NCBI GenBank assembly: GCA_035556655.1
Contig: DATMFW010000045.1
Location: 1 to 10,142, forward strand
From: JBDSKH01 sp035556655
GTDB lineage: Bacteria; Actinomycetota; Actinomycetes; Actinomycetales; Microbacteriaceae
Reading direction: 5' to 3'
Length of the DNA: 10,142 bases
Below the pieces are notes generated by a model, which did not search any database, was not told where the DNA came from, and worked only from the letters and a program-made list of their open reading frames with translations. The position numbers and the translations under genes were made by a program. Below, in pieces: positions 5,497 to 10,142 of this stretch; the stretch's first letter is position 1, and every line of letters begins with the position of its first letter.

Positions 5497-5558
5497 GCCT
5501 CGCCGCGCCCTTTCTGGGAGTCACCTGGCCGTCCCCTGAACGGGGGGTCCTGCGCCGT

Positions 5559-5564
5559 TAGGGT
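5559..5564 (+). promoter_or_regulatory. -10 element of the four-helix membrane protein gene
   Basis: TAGGGT ends 7 nt before the ATG at 5572, giving a predicted start site at 5571, one base upstream of the start codon. A CTGAAC (5536-5541), partly like TTGACA, sits 17 bp upstream. Because this box overlaps the in-frame GTG at 5563, it also argues that ATG 5572 is the real start. Confidence 0.55.
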
Positions 5565-5571
5565 GAAGCCC

Positions 5572-5925
5572 ATGATCGAACTGAACATCATGACGGTCGT
5601 CGCTCTCGCCGCGGGCATTCTCGCGCTGATCGACGGCATCGTCCGGCTTCGTGGTCGCGGAACGGCGATCCTGGCGATCATCGAGATCATCGTCGCGGTG
5701 CTCTTCCTGATCGCGTTCATCCCGCCCATCGCGGCGGTCATCTCGATCGACATCGCCCTGCGCACGCTCGCGATCGTGTTGCTCATCGTGCTGGCGCTGC
5801 AGCTGATCCTGCGGGGATCCACCCGCCGAGGGAGCGTCGCGATCACGGTGATCGCATTCGTGCTGCTGGCGTTCTGGCTCGTGGTCAACCTGGGCTGGAT
5901 CGCCATCCCGGGCATCACCGGCTGA
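5572..5925 (+). CDS. Four-helix integral membrane protein of unknown function
   Basis: A 117-residue very hydrophobic protein with four predicted membrane helices at about residues 5-25, 31-50, 55-80 and 88-112. They are separated by short loops; the basic ones, RLRGRGT (25-31) and RGSTRR (81-86), suggest cytoplasmic faces. Charges inside helices are few (Asp21, Glu38, Asp60). The pattern resembles small DUF308- or DUF4064-like bacterial membrane proteins, but I cannot place it in a family. The start is the ATG at 5572-5574, with a TAGGGT box directly upstream and no Shine-Dalgarno. A strong hairpin with a pyrimidine tail begins 14 bp after the stop, so this appears to be a single-gene transcript. 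It follows tetR by 75 bp on the same strand, but its own promoter argues against obligatory cotranscription. Confidence 0.85.
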   Translation: MIELNIMTVVALAAGILALIDGIVRLRGRGTAILAIIEIIVAVLFLIAFIPPIAAVISIDIALRTLAIVLLIVLALQLILRGSTRRGSVAITVIAFVLLAFWLVVNLGWIAIPGITG

Positions 5926-5938
5926 CACCCGTCGCGCA

Positions 5939-5990
5939 CAGCCCTCTCACAGCGCACGTCATCCGCTGTGATGAGGGCTGCTCTTCTTCC
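5939..5990 (+). terminator. Intrinsic terminator of the four-helix membrane protein gene
   Basis: A 16-bp stem forms from CAGCCCTCTCACAGCG (5939-5954) and CGCTGTGA-t-GAGGGCTG (5964-5980), with one bulged T at 5972 and a nine-base loop. It is followed by the pyrimidine tail CTCTTCTTCC (5981-5990), which has five T. The position 14 bp after the stop codon and just before the next promoter fits a Rho-independent terminator in a GC-rich genome. Confidence 0.75.
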
Positions 5991-5996
5991 GCTCCC

Positions 5997-6002
5997 TAGA
6001 CT
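5997..6002 (+). promoter_or_regulatory. -10 element of the giant membrane protein gene
   Basis: TAGACT ends 6 nt before the ATG at 6009, so the predicted start site is the A of the start codon and the mRNA is leaderless. No clear -35 lies 16-18 bp upstream; that space is partly the arm and tail of the preceding terminator. Confidence 0.55.
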
Positions 6003-6008
6003 GACGCC

Positions 6009-9000
6009 ATGCCGAGGCCCTGGAGCGACGACGCCATCCGCCACCTTCTCGATTCGCGCACCTGCCCCCGCTGCGACACCGACGCCCTGCACGATCGGCG
6101 CTGCCTGAACTGCGGCGCCGATCTGCGCGGGGAGATCGCCGACCGGCTGTGGGCGGCATCGATCGCCGCGGCCGACGCGCTGCGGGCGCGGGAGGCGGTG
6201 CTCGACCTGGTGCCGGTGGCTCCGGTGGATGCGGTGGCCGCTGCCCCGCTCCCCCCGGCTCCCGCGGCGGTCACCCCTGCCGCGACCACCGGGGCAGGCA
6301 CCGCGAGCCCGACCACCGAGCGCGCCAGCGCGACCGTGCAATCGGTGCTCGCGGTCGCCGGCGCCGGACTGTTCGCCGTCGCGGCCATCGTCTTCACCTT
6401 CTTCAACCCCGACCTCACCGACCACGTGCTGCGCAGCGTCATCGTCGCCGTCGTCACCGTGATCTTCCTCGGCGGCGCCTGGCTGCTCGCCCGGCGCGGG
6501 CTGCAGTTCTCGGCCGAAGCAGTCGGGGCCCTCGGCATGGTGTTCGTCGCACTCGACGTCTACGCCATCTCCGAACTGGCACCCGCCGGCGTCAGCGGAT
6601 GGTTCTTCACGGGAGGCGGAACCCTGGTCAGCGCTGTCGTGATGATCGCGGTGGCGGGGCTCGCCCGCATCCGCAGCTGGCTGTTCCTGGCGCTCGCCGG
6701 GCTGGCCGTCGTCCCGGCGATGTTCGGGTACGCGGCGTCCGATCAGGGGGCGGGTCTCTGGGGCACGATCGCCGGGTACCTGGGGGTCGTCATCGCGGTG
6801 CTCGTGCTGCTGGAGGGGGTGCGCCGCCTGGCGCGTCGATTCGACGGGACGCTCGGGGCCGACCGGGTGCTGCTGACGGTGATCCAGCTGGTCGCGATCG
6901 TCGCCGCGCTCGCCGCGCTGCCCTCGTCGACGGCGGTGTCGACCGGCGTGCACTGGCTGATGATCGCCGGGGTGCTCGCGCTCCTCGCGATCGCGGCGAC
7001 GCTCGCGACGCGGCACCTCATCCCGCGGTTCTGGAGCTTCCTCGCCGGAGGTTTCGCGATCGCGGCGATCTCGGTGCTGCCGTTCGCCCTCGATCTCGAT
7101 CGGCCGGAGTGGTACCTGGCCCTCGCGCCCGCCGCTGCCGCGGCGGGGCTCGTGGGGCTCGCGGCCCTGCCCGCCCCCGCCACGGTGTCGCGACCGCTGC
7201 TGACCGCGGGAGTTCTCACGCTCACCGCCGCCGCCACGGTCAGCACGCTGTTCTTCGGGGTGGGGATCGTGCTGTCCACGGCGTTCTCGGGTGTGCAGCC
7301 GGTGAACTACGGTCCCGAGGATCTGCTCGGCCCCGACGCCGGACTGGCCGTGGTGCTCGGGCTCGTGGCGGCTGCGGCGGGGCTCGCCGCCTACGCCGTC
7401 ATCGGAAGCCGCCGCGCGAGTACCGCAGGTGCCGGATTCCGGGTCGCCGCATCCGCCGCCGTGTCGCTGCTGATGCTGGGCGCGCTGGCCTTCGCGTCCT
7501 GGTCGGCGTGGTTGCCGGCGACCAGGACGGGCATCGCGATCGGCATCGCGCTCGTCGTCGCGCCGGCGATGCTGCTGATCCCGGTGGTGCGCACCGCGTC
7601 GCTCGCGCTGCGCGTCCCCGCCATCATCGGCGCCCATCTGGCCCTGTTGCTCGGCGCGGTGTACTCGTGGAGCGACGGCGACGTCACCCTCGGCACCGGC
7701 ATCGACCTGACCGTGCTCGCCGGCATCGCCATCGTCGCCGTGCTGATCCCGGTCGCGCTGACCGTGCGCACCGCCGACCACCCGGTGCACGTGGGCGCGG
7801 GGTACGCCTATGCGCTGCTGATCTTCGCCCACGGGCTCGACCTCACCGACGCGTTCACGACGACGGCGCTGTTCTCGCTCACCACCGCGCTGGGGGCGGC
7901 GGGGGCGATCGCGGCGACGCTGATCCGCAGGGTGCGGGCTCCCGCCTGGTACGCGGTGCTCGCGGTCACCTCGGTGCCGTTCGTCATCGGCGTGATCATC
8001 GTCGTGTTCGACCGCAGCGGCTGGGCCGCCCTCGCCAGCGGAATGATGTTCGCCCTGGCGCTGACGCTGCTGCTGACCCGGCGGCCGGGTCTCGGCATCG
8101 GGCTGCGCGCTGTCGCGGCCGGCCTGCTCGTGCCGACCCTCGCGGTGGTCATCACCAACCTGGCCGCGCAGTTCCTCGACGCCAGCGGGTCGCCGGTCGC
8201 GCTGCCGGTCATCGCCGTGCTCGTCGCGGGGGTGCTGCCGAGCACCGCGCTGGTGCGCTCGGGCCTGGTGCGGCACGGGCTGCCCGAGCGGGAGGCCGCG
8301 GTCGCCCGCATCTGGATCGAGGGCTCGGCGCTGCTCACCGGCGCGATCGCCGTCGTGCTGGCTCTCGTGCGCCAGGCGGCCGGGCTCGACACCTCGTTCC
8401 TGGTGCTGGTGATCCTCGGGCTCGGGGCGGCGGCCGCCGCCGTCTGGGGCAAGCGCCGCTACGGCTGGTGGGTCGCATTCGCGAGCTTCACCGGAGCGCT
8501 CTGGTGCATCTGGGCGCTGCAGGGCGTCACCCTGATCGAGCCGTACCTGCTGCCGCCGGCCATCGCTCTGGCGATCATCGGGGTCATCGTCACCGCGCGC
8601 GGGGCTCGTGGGGTGCCGCTCTACGCCACCGGTCTCGCGGTATCCGTGGTGCCGGTGCTCGGTATCCTCGCCGTCACCGGCTCGGGCGAGGAGGCGACCG
8701 TGGCCTGGCGGGCCTACGCCCTGCTCGCCGCGGCCTGGGTGCTGCTGCTCATCGGCGCCGCGATCGGCCGGGGGTCACGACCGTGGATGACCCGGCTCGC
8801 CGTGCTTCGCCTGCCCACCCTCTCGGCCGCGATGGTCGCCGGGCTCGCCGGAGCGATCCAGGCGATCCGGTACGGCACCGGTGCCGACGCCCTCGCGGCG
8901 GGCGGCTACGGGCGCATGCTCATCTGCCTGGGCATCGGGGCGGCGGGAGCCCTCGCCGCCGCGGCGGCGGCCCGCGTCATCCTCGACGACGCGCCCGACG

Positions 9001-9734
9001 GCTCGCGGCTCGAGCGCACCCGCTGGCTCTACGCGCCCGCTGCGCTCTACGTGGGCCTGGCGGCCATCACCCTGCGGCCGGGGCACTTCGACTGGCCGGC
9101 GATCTGGACGATGTGGACGCTGATGCTGGGGTTCCTGGTCTTCCTGCTCATCATCGTGGTGCGGGCGCGCCGGGGCGCCACCACGCTGCCGCCGGTGTGG
9201 TTCGTGTTCGCCCTGGCGTTCGTGATCTCGATCGTCGGATGGAGCGCCCGCGATCTGCGGGTGGAGTGGTTCTCGCTGCCGCTCGGGCTGTTCCTGCTCG
9301 CTGCGGGCCTGATCGCGATGCACACCCGCGCGATGAGTACCATGCCGGCCACCGGCAACAGCTGGCCCTTCGGGTTCGGCGGCTCGTGGACGCTGCTCGG
9401 GCCCGGCATCGTCGTGATCTTCCTGGCCTCGGTGCTCTCCACCGGCACCGATCCGCAGACCTGGCGCGCCATCGGGGTCATCGCGGCGGCGCTGCTGGCG
9501 ATCCTGGTCGGAGCGCAGTTCAAGCTGGCCGCGCCGTTCGTCCTCGGCATCATCGTGCTGCCGATCGAGAACATCGTGGTGTTCGCCGTGCAGATCGGAC
9601 GCGGCATCGAATCCGTGCCGTGGTGGATCACCCTCGCGATCGTCGGCGCCGTACTGCTCATCATCGCGGTCACCTACGAGCGGCGAAGCGGCTCCGACAA
9701 CAGCGTCGCGGCGCGGCTGCGTGATCTGCGGTGA
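6009..9734 (+). CDS. Giant polytopic membrane protein with N-terminal zinc ribbon (SCO7613-type)
   Basis: A 1241-residue protein, the largest gene here. Residues 1-40 hold a zinc ribbon, CPRC (19-22) and CLNC (32-35), a CxxC-x9-CxxC pattern that probably faces the cytoplasm. An amphipathic stretch and an Ala/Pro/Thr-rich linker (to about residue 110) follow. From there to the end I count roughly 35-38 hydrophobic helices with short loops and few charges. The C terminus is short and charged (TYERRSGSDNSVAARLRDLR). No transporter, transferase or protease signature is visible. The zinc ribbon, many repeated helices and the basic ERR-type ending recall actinobacterial proteins annotated as 'SCO7613 C-terminal domain-containing membrane protein', whose function is unknown; this match is from memory. 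The ATG at 6009 directly follows a TAGACT-N6 leaderless promoter. The gene ends 10 bp from the convergent TM2 gene. The internal similarity of the helix blocks suggests growth by duplication. Confidence 0.88.
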   Translation: MPRPWSDDAIRHLLDSRTCPRCDTDALHDRRCLNCGADLRGEIADRLWAASIAAADALRAREAVLDLVPVAPVDAVAAAPLPPAPAAVTPAATTGAGTASPTTERASATVQSVLAVAGAGLFAVAAIVFTFFNPDLTDHVLRSVIVAVVTVIFLGGAWLLARRGLQFSAEAVGALGMVFVALDVYAISELAPAGVSGWFFTGGGTLVSAVVMIAVAGLARIRSWLFLALAGLAVVPAMFGYAASDQGAGLWGTIAGYLGVVIAVLVLLEGVRRLARRFDGTLGADRVLLTVIQLVAIVAALAALPSSTAVSTGVHWLMIAGVLALLAIAATLATRHLIPRFWSFLAGGFAIAAISVLPFALDLDRPEWYLALAPAAAAAGLVGLAALPAPATVSRPLLTAGVLTLTAAATVSTLFFGVGIVLSTAFSGVQPVNYGPEDLLGPDAGLAVVLGLVAAAAGLAAYAVIGSRRASTAGAGFRVAASAAVSLLMLGALAFASWSAWLPATRTGIAIGIALVVAPAMLLIPVVRTASLALRVPAIIGAHLALLLGAVYSWSDGDVTLGTGIDLTVLAGIAIVAVLIPVALTVRTADHPVHVGAGYAYALLIFAHGLDLTDAFTTTALFSLTTALGAAGAIAATLIRRVRAPAWYAVLAVTSVPFVIGVIIVVFDRSGWAALASGMMFALALTLLLTRRPGLGIGLRAVAAGLLVPTLAVVITNLAAQFLDASGSPVALPVIAVLVAGVLPSTALVRSGLVRHGLPEREAAVARIWIEGSALLTGAIAVVLALVRQAAGLDTSFLVLVILGLGAAAAAVWGKRRYGWWVAFASFTGALWCIWALQGVTLIEPYLLPPAIALAIIGVIVTARGARGVPLYATGLAVSVVPVLGILAVTGSGEEATVAWRAYALLAAAWVLLLIGAAIGRGSRPWMTRLAVLRLPTLSAAMVAGLAGAIQAIRYGTGADALAAGGYGRMLICLGIGAAGALAAAAAARVILDDAPDGSRLERTRWLYAPAALYVGLAAITLRPGHFDWPAIWTMWTLMLGFLVFLLIIVVRARRGATTLPPVWFVFALAFVISIVGWSARDLRVEWFSLPLGLFLLAAGLIAMHTRAMSTMPATGNSWPFGFGGSWTLLGPGIVVIFLASVLSTGTDPQTWRAIGVIAAALLAILVGAQFKLAAPFVLGIIVLPIENIVVFAVQIGRGIESVPWWITLAIVGAVLLIIAVTYERRSGSDNSVAARLRDLR

Positions 9735-9744
9735 GGCGACCGGG

Positions 9745-9969
9745 TCAGGCGATCCCCACCGCGCGGCGGGCGTTCACCGTCTTCACCTGGCTCGGCAGCG
9801 TGAAGATGTCGATGAGCGACCCGATGCCGAACAGACCCCAGGTGAGCAGCCACAGGATCCCGCGGCCGATCTTGCCCATGTAGAAGTGCTGCACACCGGC
9901 GACGCCGACGAGCGTGAACAGCATCAGGGCGTAGGCGATCCCGGCTTCCTTCGGAGGCAGTGCTGACAT
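9745..9969 (-). CDS. TM2-domain membrane protein
   Basis: A 74-residue protein that is essentially one TM2 domain: helix one at about residues 11-26, a turn with GVAGVQHFYMGKIGRG (22-37), and helix two at about 37-57 ending in GIGSLIDIFTLP. The G-x-x-x-H-F-Y-x-G turn is the TM2 hallmark (His28, Phe29, Tyr30, Gly32). An IDIF segment follows where many members have an aspartate near the end of helix two. TM2 proteins are widespread, but no general bacterial function is settled. The ATG at 9967-9969 has a good Shine-Dalgarno, GAAAGGA (complement of 9975-9981), 5 nt upstream. A 6-bp hairpin, GGTTCG/CGAACC (9983-9988 with 9993-9998), separates it from the tRNA 33 bp upstream on the same strand. 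Read-through from the tRNA is possible. It converges with the giant membrane protein gene, leaving 10 bp. Confidence 0.93.
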   Translation of the reverse strand: MSALPPKEAGIAYALMLFTLVGVAGVQHFYMGKIGRGILWLLTWGLFGIGSLIDIFTLPSQVKTVNARRAVGIA

Positions 9970-10002
9970 CGTGGTCCTTTCGGGTTCGGGTGCGAACCAT
10001 GG

Positions 10003-10076
10003 TAGGGCGGACGGGACTTGAACCCGTGACCGACGGATTATGAGTCCGCTGCTCTAACCAGCTGAGCTACCGCCCC
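10003..10076 (-). tRNA. tRNA with CAU anticodon (tRNA-Met elongator or tRNA-Ile2)
   Basis: The minus strand folds as a full cloverleaf. The acceptor arm is GGGGCGG with CCGCCCT (first pair G-U), the D arm is GCTC/GAGC, and the anticodon stem is GCGGA/TCCGT with the loop CTCATAA. The variable loop is followed by a T arm ACGGG-TTCAAGT-CCCGT, then discriminator A. CCA is present in the DNA at 10002-10000. The anticodon CAU means either elongator methionine or the minor isoleucine tRNA, whose C34 becomes lysidine (TilS) to read AUA. It is not an initiator, because the anticodon stem lacks the three G-C pairs next to the loop. The acceptor G3-C70 is unlike the C3-G70 of typical actinobacterial tRNA-Met, and the D/T arms resemble tRNA-Ile2, so I lean slightly to Ile2. 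Confidence 0.95.
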
Positions 10077-10089
10077 GTGATGCATTGCC

Positions 10090-10095
10090 ACACTA
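10090..10095 (-). promoter_or_regulatory. Possible -10 element for the tRNA
   Basis: The minus strand reads TAGTGT, a TANNNT box whose predicted start site is near 10083, 7 nt before the tRNA 5' end. Its TAG is also the stop codon of the gene entering from the right edge. No good -35 is visible. Confidence 0.35.
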
Positions 10096-10142
10096 GGGCA
10101 GGACGCGCGCCAACTCCGCGCGCAGGAAGTCGTCGCCGAACG
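10093..10142 (-). CDS. C-terminal end of an unidentified gene (window edge)
   Basis: Reading leftward from the right edge, an open frame gives FGDDFLRAELARVLP and stops at TAG (complement of 10093-10095), 17 bp before the tRNA. Only the last 15-16 codons are inside the window. That is too little to name a family or to be fully sure of the frame. The amphipathic helix-like ending and the absence of other stops make a real gene end plausible. Confidence 0.4.
   Translation of the reverse strand, partial: FGDDFLRAELARVLP

Noticed and set aside
5536..5548. CCCC-tgaac-GGGG inverted repeat after tetR as a terminator
   Set aside because: It has only four pairs, no T-run, and overlaps the likely -35 region of the next gene, so it is too weak to call.
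5406..8276. A 956-codon open frame on the minus strand, mostly Arg/Gln/Glu/His/Gly
   Set aside because: It lies antisense to tetR's end, the four-helix gene and the giant membrane protein. Its low-complexity charged composition is the expected shadow of alanine/valine/leucine-rich coding at high GC, and it crosses a terminator and two promoters.
6149..9724. A 1191-codon plus-strand frame inside the giant membrane protein gene, Arg/Gly/His/Ala-rich
   Set aside because: It is a +1-type shadow of the zinc-ribbon membrane protein, which has clear helices, a zinc motif and a promoter-linked start. The alternative frame has no domains.
10102..10123. GCGCGC repeats near the right edge as a possible structured element
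   Set aside because: Short GC alternation lies within the end of an apparent coding frame, and codon choice explains it.

Overview
The window looks like chromosomal core DNA of a very GC-rich actinobacterium, most likely a member of the Microbacteriaceae close to Microbacterium. The grounds are the base composition, the frequent GTG starts, TANNNT -10 boxes sitting directly before start codons (leaderless genes), the gene families present, and a GGTCTCGATACG...CTACTCGACC intergenic repeat that I associate from memory with that family. I see no phage, transposon, CRISPR or toxin/defence genes.

Layout. Bases 1-405 (+) are the end of a TIGR01777-type SDR epimerase. It converges with, and overlaps by 32 bp, a minus-strand pair: dapB (820-1560, lysine/peptidoglycan precursor synthesis) followed by a small two-helix membrane protein with one TPR-like motif (374-823), coupled by a GTGA overlap. 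Divergent from dapB, only 22 bp away, is a GNAT acetyltransferase (1583-2041), followed by an uncharacterised secreted lipoprotein (2104-2619). A second minus-strand unit carries an M16 zinc protease (3284-4636) and then a histidine phosphatase (2660-3262). The Microbacteriaceae-type repeat lies between the lipoprotein and phosphatase stops.

A 251-bp gap (4637-4887) holds the protease promoter, a 34-bp near-perfect palindrome next to an extended -10, and a hairpin-rich leader of about 145 nt before a TetR-family regulator (4888-5496); this reads as an autorepressor. Next come a four-helix membrane protein (5572-5925) with its own promoter and a strong intrinsic terminator, then a 1241-residue protein (6009-9734) with an N-terminal zinc ribbon and roughly 35 or more membrane helices. 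A TM2-domain protein (9745-9969, -) and a CAU-anticodon tRNA (10003-10076, -) follow, with the last codons of another minus-strand gene at the right edge.

The strongest regulatory observation is that five promoter-proximal genes (dapB, GNAT, M16 protease, four-helix protein, giant membrane protein) have TANNNT exactly 6 or 7 nt before the start codon and no usable Shine-Dalgarno. At dapB/GNAT the two divergent -10 boxes share the same TA base pairs. I found no clear new multi-gene system; the most noteworthy items are this shared promoter, the TetR operator with its structured leader, and the giant zinc-ribbon membrane protein.
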